A DNA stretch of 17,941 nucleotides from CAZGQY01 sp964528035 (GTDB taxonomy: Bacteria > Pseudomonadota > Gammaproteobacteria > Methylococcales > UBA1147), in NCBI GenBank assembly GCA_964528035.1, contig CAZGQY010000077.1, positions 1 through 17,941 of the forward strand, read 5' to 3'. Below, piece after piece: positions 7,895 to 14,978 of the stretch (positions within the stretch are counted from its first letter, which is position 1; each line of letters starts with the position of its first letter). A program made the position numbers and the translations under genes. The notes under the pieces are model-generated. The model ran no database searches and was not told the DNA's origin. It saw only the letters and a list, made by a program, of their open reading frames with translations.

Positions 7895-9154
7895 TCATTT
7901 ACCGAGAACGATTGTTGCGTTGTGGCCGCCAAACCCGAAAGCATTGCATAGCGCAACACCGACAGGTAATTCGATACTGTTTTGGGGAATAAAGGGTAAC
8001 TTAATTTCAGCATCCTGATTTTCCAGATTGATTGTTGGTGTCACAATACCATATTTTATAGTCATTGCGGTGAGTGCGATCTGAATAGCAGAGGATGCAC
8101 CGATAGGATGCCCCATCATGGATTTAGGCGCACTGATGGCTATTTTTCCCGTCTGATCTTCAAATAAGGTGTGAATGGCCTTGGCTTCTGCTGCGTCACC
8201 CTGAGAGGTAGAGGGCGCATGTGCATTAATGTAAGCGACATCGCTTGGGGTAACCGCAGCGTTCTTTAAAGCCAGACGCATTGAACGGGCCATATAGTCT
8301 CCATCTTTGCGGGGTGCGGCCAACTGATAAGCCTCGCTGACAAGACTCGATCCCAGTAATCGGGAATAGGCTTCGGCACCTCTTCTTCGAGCGTGTTCAC
8401 CTGATTCAAGTACCATCACGGCGGCGCCTTCGCTCATAATGAAACCACTGCGATTTTGGTCAAATGGACAACTTGCGGCTGAACCCATTTGATTATTCGC
8501 CGATAATGCGCCTGCTCGATAATAGGCCAATAAGGTATGTTTGGTGACCGTTGAATCAGTACCGCCAGCCAATACCACATCGACCTGGCCGCTATCCAGC
8601 CAAGACATCGCCATGGCGACGGCATGAGCACCCGATGCACAGGCTGCACTCACTGTCGTTGAGGGTCCTTCCAGTCCATGTCGTATGCTTAGCATGCTGG
8701 TGGGTGCGTTCAACATGGTTTTAACGACAAAATGGTGGTCGATGATTTTGTCCATTTCTGCTGATCCATTGCGCAGAAAGTCCTCGACCGGCCCCATATA
8801 ATGTAATGGACCCGCAGCAACACCCATTATCACTCCGATTCGGGTTACATCTTCATGTTGTAGGTCAAGTTCGGAATCATTCAGGGCTTCCTGACCTGCA
8901 AACAGCGCCAGGCGAGTAAATCGAGCATAACGGTTGCGAAAGGGCAGGCGGATTTTGCTGGTAAACTCTTCGTCAAAATTTTCTGCAACCTCACCGGCAA
9001 TTTGAACCGGTTCGTGGTCGGCATCATAGTAGCGTATCGGTCCTATTCCCGATCGGCCTTCGCAAAATCCTTCCCAGCTCTGATTTCTGCCGATACCGAG
9101 TGGCGTGACCATACCAATGCCGGTTATGCAGATATCGCGTGAAGAAGTATTCAT
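7895..9154 (-). CDS. Beta-ketoacyl-ACP synthase (FabF/KAS II family), specialised
   Basis: Condensing enzyme of 419 aa that would extend acyl-ACP by two carbons from malonyl-ACP. The Cys-His-His triad is intact: C172 in SAACASG, H312 in NAHAPSTSQGD and H349 in KSMMGHPIGAS, with K344. All sit nine residues later than in E. coli FabF. The C-terminal glycine-rich NAFGFGGHNATIVLG is present. Departures from housekeeping FabF include A-P-S-T-S after the first active-site His (usually G-T-S-T) and M-G-H-P-I-G-A-S-S (usually T-G-H-L-L-G-A-A-G). These point to a dedicated pathway enzyme rather than primary fatty acid synthesis. No ketoreductase, dehydratase or enoyl reductase accompanies it, so these steps would be borrowed from the host FAS. 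The ribosome binding site is weak. It heads a two-gene unit with the membrane desaturase. Confidence 0.93.
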   Translation of the reverse strand: MNTSSRDICITGIGMVTPLGIGRNQSWEGFCEGRSGIGPIRYYDADHEPVQIAGEVAENFDEEFTSKIRLPFRNRYARFTRLALFAGQEALNDSELDLQHEDVTRIGVIMGVAAGPLHYMGPVEDFLRNGSAEMDKIIDHHFVVKTMLNAPTSMLSIRHGLEGPSTTVSAACASGAHAVAMAMSWLDSGQVDVVLAGGTDSTVTKHTLLAYYRAGALSANNQMGSAASCPFDQNRSGFIMSEGAAVMVLESGEHARRRGAEAYSRLLGSSLVSEAYQLAAPRKDGDYMARSMRLALKNAAVTPSDVAYINAHAPSTSQGDAAEAKAIHTLFEDQTGKIAISAPKSMMGHPIGASSAIQIALTAMTIKYGIVTPTINLENQDAEIKLPFIPQNSIELPVGVALCNAFGFGGHNATIVLGK

Positions 9155-9231
9155 GAAAGCAATTTATATCAGGTTGTTGAGATTTAGGGGTTAAGCCAAT
9201 TAATTGTCTGAAACGTGTATAGCCATCTTTG

Positions 9232-9267
9232 GTTCTGTTGCCTTGCGTTTATTAACGCAGCCAGAAC
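9232..9267 (-). promoter_or_regulatory. Interrupted hairpin in leader of ketosynthase gene
   Basis: Outer arms GTTCTG and CAGAAC and inner arms TGCGTT and AACGCA pair around a TATT loop, with a GC pair between them and short bulges. It lies about 80-110 bases before the ketosynthase start. No U run follows on either strand, so it is not a simple terminator. It may be a leader structure or an imperfect operator. Confidence 0.35.
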
Positions 9268-9410
9268 GAAATAATAGTTTTATTTGCTTTTAATCGTAAC
9301 TATTTGCTGAAATTAAAAAAAGTGGCTGCAAGTCTTTGGTTATTTGGGTATCTGCAGCAGTGCTTACAGGGAAGTATTCATGCGTTCTGAATAATCCAGG
9401 ATTTGCACGC

Positions 9411-9576
9411 TAAGGAGCGAGGTTTTAATAATATGCGAAAGAATGACGCAGGATTATTGTTTGTCTTCAAGGCGTAGCAACAGGCGCATAGTCGGGCTAC
9501 GCAACTGTTGCTACAACGCAGAAGACGGACAATAAGACAAGTCAAGATTCGTATATTATTGAATCCTCGCTCCTAA
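9411..9576 (+). repeat. MITE-like element, copy 3 (full)
   Basis: About 166 bp. The terminal inverted repeats match over roughly 29 bp with about four mismatches (TAAGGAGCGAGG at the left; CCTCGCTCCT at the right). The middle, 9471-9516, is a palindrome with GTAGCAACAG and CTGTTGCTAC arms. The two halves are related along most of their length, so the element is one long imperfect hairpin. It encodes nothing. A TA precedes the left end; the right flank is AA, so a target duplication is not clear in this copy. It separates the methyltransferase gene from the ketosynthase gene. Confidence 0.88.
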
Positions 9577-9602
9577 AAGCAGGTCATGCTGAATAAATAC
9601 CT

Positions 9603-10472
9603 TTAACCTTTTATTCTTCGCGTCCAACCGTTCGGTGTTTTCTGTGCCGCAATCATATGACACAGGGTTTTTTCGGTTCTATAGGTTGCCAGCGCCAACA
9701 TGATATAGCGCCGAAAATGCACATAAAAATCTCCAGCTGCAGCTCGTAATTCGACCGCATGTCCGTCCATGTTTTCGGCCCATTGGCTGAGTGTTTTCTG
9801 ATAATGAGTGGAAATGTTTTCCAGATACACGGGTAGCAACTCGGCTTCTTCCATTAGACGAAACATTTCTCCTCCCGATACCATCGCTCCGGTATAACCA
9901 AAAGTCTGGTCAACGGCTAGAAACCCGCGATCATTTCGATATTTTTCCGTTAAAGAGTTTTTATCGTAGCAACTTTCCTGCACAAAAAGGATTCCGCCTG
10001 GTTTTAATATTCTCTGGCAAAGCTTGAAAATTTTGTCTTTGGCCTGCATATGAATGATGCTTTCCAGAAATATGATTTGGTCAAAACTATCGTCGGCAAA
10101 TTCAGACTCGATGACATCACAGATATTGATGTGGATCTGTTGTTCCAATCCACGCTGTTTGGCCATTTGCATTGCCCAATCTTTTTGTACTTCGCTGACC
10201 GTGAGTCCGGTTGCTTCGCAACCATAGCGCTCGGCAAAATACAGCATGGGCCCAGACCAGCCACAGCCTATATCCAGGAGTTTATCTCCAGGTTTCATTT
10301 CACAGATCGCGGCAATCTTATCCATTTTCTGGATCTGAGCAGTATTTAAGTCATCATCATCATTCAGGTAATAACCCGAGGAATAGTTCATATTTGCATC
10401 GAGCATTAATTCAAACACCCTTGGATTGGTGTCATAGTGAACTCGGCTTTCAGTAGATTGCTTAGGTTCCAT
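9603..10472 (-). CDS. Cyclopropane-fatty-acid-synthase-like SAM methyltransferase
   Basis: Class I SAM-dependent methyltransferase of 289 aa. It resembles the cyclopropane fatty acid / mycolic acid cyclopropane synthase family, which adds a methylene or methyl to a double bond of an acyl chain. Motifs are VHYDTNPRVFELMLDANMNY near 11-30, where family members have HYD plus a YSSGY segment (S31-S-G-Y here), the SAM loop LLDIGCGWSG at 65-74, TGLTVSEVQ near 88-96, and FLESIIHM near 135-142. Its length fits the compact mycobacterial-type enzymes of about 287 aa, not the 380-aa E. coli Cfa, so it lacks that protein's extra N-terminal domain. It follows the diiron desaturase gene by 155 bp on the same strand. 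The likely substrate is the olefin made by a neighbouring desaturase (inference). Sterol, small-molecule or phospholipid N-methylation is less likely but not excluded. Confidence 0.82.
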   Translation of the reverse strand: MEPKQSTESRVHYDTNPRVFELMLDANMNYSSGYYLNDDDDLNTAQIQKMDKIAAICEMKPGDKLLDIGCGWSGPMLYFAERYGCEATGLTVSEVQKDWAMQMAKQRGLEQQIHINICDVIESEFADDSFDQIIFLESIIHMQAKDKIFKLCQRILKPGGILFVQESCYDKNSLTEKYRNDRGFLAVDQTFGYTGAMVSGGEMFRLMEEAELLPVYLENISTHYQKTLSQWAENMDGHAVELRAAAGDFYVHFRRYIMLALATYRTEKTLCHMIAAQKTPNGWTRRIKG

Positions 10473-10627
10473 AGGGTGTGATTAGAATGTTACCGATGTG
10501 TGCGGCGAAATCGATATTGGATGGAAAGAGAATGATGGTTTTGAATTTAAACGGAAAGGAATGTCTATTCATCGAGTACGAGTTTTCGACGACGGTATCG
10601 AACGGCTCGACCAGGATGCTACGAGAT

Positions 10628-11440
10628 TTACCCGGCGACTGCGGCGATTGGCTGACGAAATTTCTTGAAATATTGTGTCATACGAAGGATCATCCGCGAT
10701 TTTAATTCACCACTCCACAATCCGGTATATAACTCTGTTCCCATATCAAGGTCGGCAAAGTATTCAATATGTTCCTGTGGCATTTGCAAATTGCCCCAGA
10801 TAGCACGAAATTGGGGCCATACCATGGCGCGTTCTTCATCGCTACAGCTTTTGCATAAAGATTCCAGTGCAACCTGGTTAAAACGGAAATGGCGCGTTTC
10901 GTCACGGGCAATTCGTTTAAATAATGCTCGCATTTCCGGGATATTACATTTTTCACCTGCCGCAGTGTAGGCAATAACGGCTGCGAATTCCTGGATGACG
11001 CCGAAAATCAGCTGAACCATACGCCTGTCGATATCCGGATCGATCAGGATGCTTTCAAAATATTCTGAATAACTATTGACGAAATCACCTTTTTCAAGGC
11101 CGATGAAATCTTCGTCTGTAAGTGGTTCGCCCAAACCTTCAAGCATACGTCTTAAAACCACGTAGTGAACGTATTCTTCGGCGGCCCAGATAGCAGACCA
11201 CATGCGCAATTTAAAGTCGTTGTTATAACTTTTCAGGTAACTGCCGACATAGTGGGCGACACCATATTCGTTCAATGCCGTACTACGCATAAATTGCACC
11301 ACATCGTCCGGAACGCGTGAACGGTCAAATTTCAGATCCTTAAGCTCCGCCAGATCAGGCCACATTTTGCGTCCACTGATATAAAACTTGTCCAGCGTGT
11401 CGGGCGAAGGGAAACTGGGCGAAAATGGTTTGGTATCCAT
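10628..11440 (-). CDS. Soluble diiron acyl-ACP-desaturase-like protein
   Basis: Ferritin-like four-helix diiron protein of 270 aa resembling the plant and actinobacterial acyl-ACP desaturases. The full ligand pattern is present: E58 (LNEYG), E89-X2-H92 in WAAEEYVH (family: WTAEENRHG), E151 (IQEFAA) and E181-X2-H184 in ARDETRH (family: ADEKRH). The spacing is close to that of the castor enzyme, although the protein is shorter than plant members (about 360 aa) and has no transit peptide. It would act on an ACP-bound chain with oxygen and ferredoxin. The acyl carrier protein gene ends only eight bases upstream, which strongly suggests it works on that carrier. It has no ribosome binding site of its own, so translational coupling is likely. 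The same fold can also hydroxylate or epoxidise, so the exact reaction is open. Confidence 0.82.
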   Translation of the reverse strand: MDTKPFSPSFPSPDTLDKFYISGRKMWPDLAELKDLKFDRSRVPDDVVQFMRSTALNEYGVAHYVGSYLKSYNNDFKLRMWSAIWAAEEYVHYVVLRRMLEGLGEPLTDEDFIGLEKGDFVNSYSEYFESILIDPDIDRRMVQLIFGVIQEFAAVIAYTAAGEKCNIPEMRALFKRIARDETRHFRFNQVALESLCKSCSDEERAMVWPQFRAIWGNLQMPQEHIEYFADLDMGTELYTGLWSGELKSRMILRMTQYFKKFRQPIAAVAG

Positions 11441-11448
11441 AAATTTGC

Positions 11449-11751
11449 TTAGTTAATCGCGGTCGAATTCAATCCGGTGGACTGTGGTTTACATAAAAGG
11501 TCTACCACGTCACGGAATGTTTTTATTTTGCTCAAATCTGAATTTGTCGGCAATACAACATCGAAGCAGTCTTCAACTTGCATGACCAAATCAACCATAC
11601 CCAGTGAATCAATATCAAGGTCTTCAACAAGACGTGTATCTTCGTTAATCTCATCAGAGGACTCGAGGGCGAGGAGTTCTACCAGTTCATTTTTCAGCCT
11701 GGCGACAATTTCATCACGGGAAATGTCCGGGTTGCCAGCTAAATTACTCAT
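11449..11751 (-). CDS. Dedicated acyl carrier protein
   Basis: Acyl carrier protein of 100 aa with the phosphopantetheine attachment Ser49 in DLDIDSLGMVDLVMQVEDCF. The fold pattern is typical: helix 1 near 12-30, the acidic recognition helix starting at D48-S49-L50, and helix 4 near 78-87. It is slightly longer than housekeeping AcpP (77-80 aa) because of an N-terminal extension (MSNLAGNPDISRDE) and a Ser/Thr-rich tail. TAAGGG lies nine bases before the ATG. It is the first gene of a probable acp-desaturase-methyltransferase unit, downstream of the GNAT gene and close to the oxoamine synthase. In characterised bacterial sphingolipid loci a dedicated ACP (AcpR in Caulobacter, as I recall) sits beside the serine palmitoyltransferase gene, so this protein may supply acyl chains to that enzyme (inference). 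Confidence 0.95.
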   Translation of the reverse strand: MSNLAGNPDISRDEIVARLKNELVELLALESSDEINEDTRLVEDLDIDSLGMVDLVMQVEDCFDVVLPTNSDLSKIKTFRDVVDLLCKPQSTGLNSTAIN

Positions 11752-11883
11752 AATACGATACCCTTACCAAGAAAAGTGGTTATAAAATCAAAAAACTAGA
11801 CATGGAAAAATATTTCTATGCGGAAGTTAAGTTTATTATTGTTTAGTTAGGTCACGCGAAAGTAACCCAACATGCCGAATTCC

Positions 11884-11911
11884 ATTATACCCAATGAGCT
11901 TATTATGGCAA
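11884..11911 (-). promoter_or_regulatory. Sigma70-type promoter candidate for the acp unit
   Basis: On the minus strand TTGCCA (11911-11906) is followed after 16 bases by a perfect TATAAT (11889-11884). The -35 lies in the last codons of the GNAT gene. It predicts a leader of roughly 125 bases before acp, and would let acp and its downstream genes be expressed apart from the GNAT gene. Confidence 0.5.
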
Positions 11912-13084
11912 TCGTATAGGAGGCGGTTCTCGGACTGGATCCTGGTTTGTAAAAACTCGTTCGAGGATGCGGTAGGTCTTGTAAATATTGCCCCGCAGGG
12001 TTCGGCCAAGACTGTTCATCATATCGTTTTCTTCTAAAACCCAGGAGCATTCCAATCTTTTGTACCCTTGTGTTCTTGCGGCACGTGCGGTTTCTACCCA
12101 AAACACGGCGTCAATGCCACGTCCCCGATACTCCTCTTTGACACCCATGGCAATGAGTCGGATTTGGTTGACTTTACGCCGGTACCAAAGAAACTTTAGC
12201 AAACCTGTCGGTAATAATTTTCCACCGCCACACCAGCGTAATGCCTGGTGAAAATCCGGTAGTGCGAGTGAAACTCCAATGGGTTGTCCATCCGGTTTTT
12301 CTGCAATTAATATCAAACTAGGGTCCACCAGTCGTTTCATGGCATCCGAAAAATGGTCGCATTCGCGCACCGTCATGGGTACAAATCCCCATTGTTTTCC
12401 AAATGCTCCATTGTAGACTTCGCGGATCAGCAGATTTTCCTGTTTCATTTGGCGAGTATTAATCGTGCGAACTGTTATTTTTTCACGTGTGACAACTTTT
12501 TCGGCAATACGGAAAAGACTCGCAGGTGCATTGTCCCAGAGCTCATCTATGTCACCGATATAGGCAAACATATCCATATTTTTTTGATATCCACAGCCTT
12601 CGATCAATCTTAGGTAATAGTCCGGGTTGTAAGTCATCATGACCATAGGTGGTTCATTGAATCCATCGATCAATAACCCGCATTCGTGGTTGACCGAAAA
12701 ATTCAGCGGGCCACGAATCGATTGCATTCCCTGGTCACGTACCCAGGTTTCGGCATGATCAAACAATGCGGCGGCTACTATGTCGTTGTTAATACATTCG
12801 AAAAAGCCAAATGCCCCTATTAATTCGTCATGAACCTGATTGTGGTTATCGTCAATTACGGCGCCGATAGTGCCCACTAACTCCTGATCTAAATAGGCCA
12901 GAAATAATTGATATCGAGCGTGTTCATAAAAAGGATTTTTATTGGTGTCAAAAAAATCCAGGCGTTCCTGTATAAAAGGCGGCACCCAATTCTGGTCGTC
13001 TCGATACAGTGTAAAAGGGAAATTAATAAATTTGAGCAAGTCCTGTTTGTCAGACACTGGTTTAATTGATAGGGTTGTACTCAT
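11903..13084 (-). CDS. GNAT-family N-acyltransferase, candidate ceramide-synthase-type
   Basis: A 393-aa protein (ATG at 13084; a TTG four codons upstream at 13096 is possible, but an AGGAG lies only three bases before it) with a C-terminal GNAT fold. IRLIAMGVKEEYRGRGIDAVFW near 308-329 contains the RGRGID acyl-CoA/ACP pyrophosphate loop. The N-terminal half (FPFTLYRDDQNWVPP, NFSVNHECGLLIDGF, MVMMTYNPDYY) matches a large uncharacterised family related to E. coli YghO. As I recall, the bacterial ceramide synthase of Caulobacter is a GNAT-type acyltransferase of this general kind encoded near its serine palmitoyltransferase, but I cannot confirm orthology here. Divergent placement opposite the oxoamine synthase and beside an ACP favours N-acylation of a long-chain base. 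An unrelated N-acyltransferase role remains possible. Confidence 0.75.
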   Translation of the reverse strand: MSTTLSIKPVSDKQDLLKFINFPFTLYRDDQNWVPPFIQERLDFFDTNKNPFYEHARYQLFLAYLDQELVGTIGAVIDDNHNQVHDELIGAFGFFECINNDIVAAALFDHAETWVRDQGMQSIRGPLNFSVNHECGLLIDGFNEPPMVMMTYNPDYYLRLIEGCGYQKNMDMFAYIGDIDELWDNAPASLFRIAEKVVTREKITVRTINTRQMKQENLLIREVYNGAFGKQWGFVPMTVRECDHFSDAMKRLVDPSLILIAEKPDGQPIGVSLALPDFHQALRWCGGGKLLPTGLLKFLWYRRKVNQIRLIAMGVKEEYRGRGIDAVFWVETARAARTQGYKRLECSWVLEENDMMNSLGRTLRGNIYKTYRILERVFTNQDPVREPPPIRLP

Positions 13085-13152
13085 AATAATTTCCAATATC
13101 TCCTATGGCGTCGATTCGACTTTATTTTATGGTCAGGGCGTTTCGGGGTACC

Positions 13153-13181
13153 ATTTTGACTGTACAGGTTCTTAGTATCAA
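13153..13181 (-). promoter_or_regulatory. Promoter candidate for the GNAT gene
   Basis: On the minus strand TTGATA (13181-13176), a 17-base spacer and CAAAAT (13158-13153) make a fair sigma70 match, giving a leader of about 60 bases before the ATG at 13084. AT-rich DNA gives such matches often. Confidence 0.3.
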
Positions 13182-13582
13182 CAGTTTGCACCTCTTTAAT
13201 GATATGCTTTGCATGGTTTGCTCAGAATTAATAAATTTGGTGGTGAATCTGATGATTTCTACTGCAATCCACGGTTTCATGGTATCATTCCAGCAAAGCT
13301 GTTGAGGGAATAAAACTCAATAGATCAGCTACATTAGGTTCCGGTTGGACAGTTTTGATAAGAAGATTTAACTTAAAATTTTTGTCTTTCTTGTTAAACA
13401 CTGTGAACGAAATTTGTATATTCGGGTTGTAGCCTGTAGTTTGCTGCAATTATACGATATGTTTGACAGATAGGAACCAAAATGGGGCTGAGTAAAGTGC
13501 CCAGGGTAGAGTTGTGAACAACCACATAATACCGGGTAGACCAAAGTCGTGAAATACATTCGGCAGCGTGTGGGATAGGGGT

Positions 13583-13612
13583 TTGCCTGCTGTGGAAATT
13601 GTGCGATTATAA
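13583..13612 (+). promoter_or_regulatory. Promoter candidate for the oxoamine synthase unit
   Basis: TTGCCT at 13583-13588, an 18-base spacer and TTATAA at 13607-13612 (or TATAAA one base on) form a weak sigma70-like pair, about 120 bases before the start codon. Confidence 0.25.
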
Positions 13613-13739
13613 ATATAAAAAATACTTAGATTTCAAATTCTGAATCGGTGATTTATCTGCCACAGGAAGTGTCGGGTGCTTAGTGACGAGCTTTTAACTA
13701 ACCTCCCAGAATCTGAGTCGCCGAGGAGTAGATTACGCA

Positions 13740-14936
13740 ATGAACCTGTTTGATAAATGTTACGCTTTTCAGAGGGCGCATGTGGCTAAAAAGGCCGGAT
13801 ATTACCCTTACTTTATCCCCTTGGATGAAAACGAAGGTACGGAAGCAAGTTATCAAGGCCATCGCCTGGTCATGATCGGTTCGAATAATTATCTGGGCCT
13901 GACAACACATCCCGAAGTTAAAAAAGCAGCCGCAGAAGCCATTGAGCAGTATGGCTCGTCATGTACGGGTGCAAGGTTTTTGAACGGTACAGTGGCGTTG
14001 CACGAGGAATTGGAGCGTGAACTGGCTGATTTCGTAAACAAGGAAGCCGCATTGGTGTTCGCCAACGGTTATCAGGTAAATTTAGGTGTTATAGGCTCGT
14101 TGCTTGGGCGGCGCGATGTGGCGATTATTGACCACGATGATCATGCTTCAATCATAGATGGGTGTCGTTTATCGGTTGCTGAGGCGCGGCGTTTTCATCA
14201 CAATGACATGGATCATCTGGAACATGTGATACGTACCTGTTCTGATAAAGCAGGTAAATTGGTTATAGTTGAAGGCGTATACAGTATGGGAGGTGACGTA
14301 GCGTCGCTCCCGGAAATTGTAAGTCTGTGCAAGAAATATGACTGTCGGTTGATGGTTGATGATGCTCATGGAATTGGTGTTATGGGTGAGGGCCGAGGGT
14401 CGGCGGCTCATTTTGGTGTCAGCGATGATGTCGATTTGATCATGGGGACATTCAGTAAATCCCTGGCTTCCCTTGGTGGCTTTATCGCGGGTGATGCTCA
14501 GGTGATCCATTATATCAAGCACTTTGCCCGAACCATGATTTTCAGCGCCAGTGTTACGCCGTCAAATGCGGCCGCGGCGTTGGCTGCGGTACGTATTATT
14601 CGGCAGGAGCCGGAGCGGATCGTGCGTTTGGACGAAATCAGTCAGCGTATGAAAAATGAATTTACAGATATGGGGTTGGATGTAGGCAATACCGAAACCC
14701 CCATCGTACCCATTATTCTGGGTGATGAAATGGCTACCTTAGGCATGTGGCGTGCGTTGTTTGACGCCGGGATCTTCACCAATGCAGTGATTCCTCCTGC
14801 GGTGTCACCTAACGCGTCGAGATTAAGAACCAGCTACATGGCGACGCATACCGACCAGCAGCTCGATACGGTAGTCGACACTTTTAAGGAAATCATTTCC
14901 CGTCCCGGTGGTTTGGCTGCGTCAGGTTTCAGCTAA
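13740..14936 (+). CDS. spt: Serine-palmitoyltransferase-type alpha-oxoamine synthase
   Basis: PLP enzyme of 398 aa that condenses an acyl thioester with an amino acid, losing CO2. It is the first step of sphingoid base formation when the amino acid is serine. The internal-aldimine lysine is K240 in MGTFSKSLASLGGF. H135 (DHDDHASIID), D207 and H210 (MVDDAHGIGVMGEG) are the expected PLP-stacking and binding residues. SNNYLGLTTHPEV near 48-60, GARFLNGTVALHEELE near 77-92, HNDMDHLE and EGVYSMGGD also look much more like bacterial serine palmitoyltransferases than BioF or KBL. GAGGAG lies 11 bases before the ATG. It heads a unit with the glycosyltransferase 42 bp downstream. Cysteate (capnine/sulfonolipid) or another amino acid could be the substrate instead of serine, and sequence alone does not settle this. 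Confidence 0.85.
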   Translation: MNLFDKCYAFQRAHVAKKAGYYPYFIPLDENEGTEASYQGHRLVMIGSNNYLGLTTHPEVKKAAAEAIEQYGSSCTGARFLNGTVALHEELERELADFVNKEAALVFANGYQVNLGVIGSLLGRRDVAIIDHDDHASIIDGCRLSVAEARRFHHNDMDHLEHVIRTCSDKAGKLVIVEGVYSMGGDVASLPEIVSLCKKYDCRLMVDDAHGIGVMGEGRGSAAHFGVSDDVDLIMGTFSKSLASLGGFIAGDAQVIHYIKHFARTMIFSASVTPSNAAAALAAVRIIRQEPERIVRLDEISQRMKNEFTDMGLDVGNTETPIVPIILGDEMATLGMWRALFDAGIFTNAVIPPAVSPNASRLRTSYMATHTDQQLDTVVDTFKEIISRPGGLAASGFS

Positions 14937-14978
14937 TTTTTAGACGCGTTACTCATCTGTGAGAACAGGGTTGTACCC

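Larger units (their letters stand above)
9155..9602. other. 448-bp intergenic region with repeat copy 3 and leader hairpin
   Basis: The gap between the methyltransferase and ketosynthase genes holds no credible ORF. The distal 166 bp are the full repeat at 9411-9576. The remaining 250 bp are AT-rich and should contain the ketosynthase promoter; on the minus strand TTACGA, 17 bases, then TATTAT is the best but weak match. A two-part hairpin occupies 9232-9267. Confidence 0.6.
13097..13739. other. 643-bp divergent intergenic region
   Basis: This AT-rich spacer lies between the starts of the GNAT gene and the oxoamine synthase gene. Short open frames exist but have no ribosome binding site or recognisable product. 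It should contain both divergent promoters and any shared operator. Candidate promoters are at 13153-13181 (minus) and 13583-13612 (plus). Its length is more than two promoters need, so it may also hold regulator sites or an unrecognised small RNA. Confidence 0.6.

Noticed and set aside
10473..10705. Open frames on both strands between the diiron desaturase and methyltransferase genes
   Set aside because: A 75-codon plus-strand frame and a minus-strand frame without a good start span the 155-bp gap. Neither has a ribosome binding site or a recognisable product.
14169..14522. 117-codon minus-strand ORF
   Set aside because: It is antisense to the conserved core of the oxoamine synthase, including the PLP lysine region, so it is a shadow frame.
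13740..14936. Call as BioF (8-amino-7-oxononanoate synthase)
   Set aside because: The signature stretches fit serine palmitoyltransferase better, and no biotin genes are nearby.
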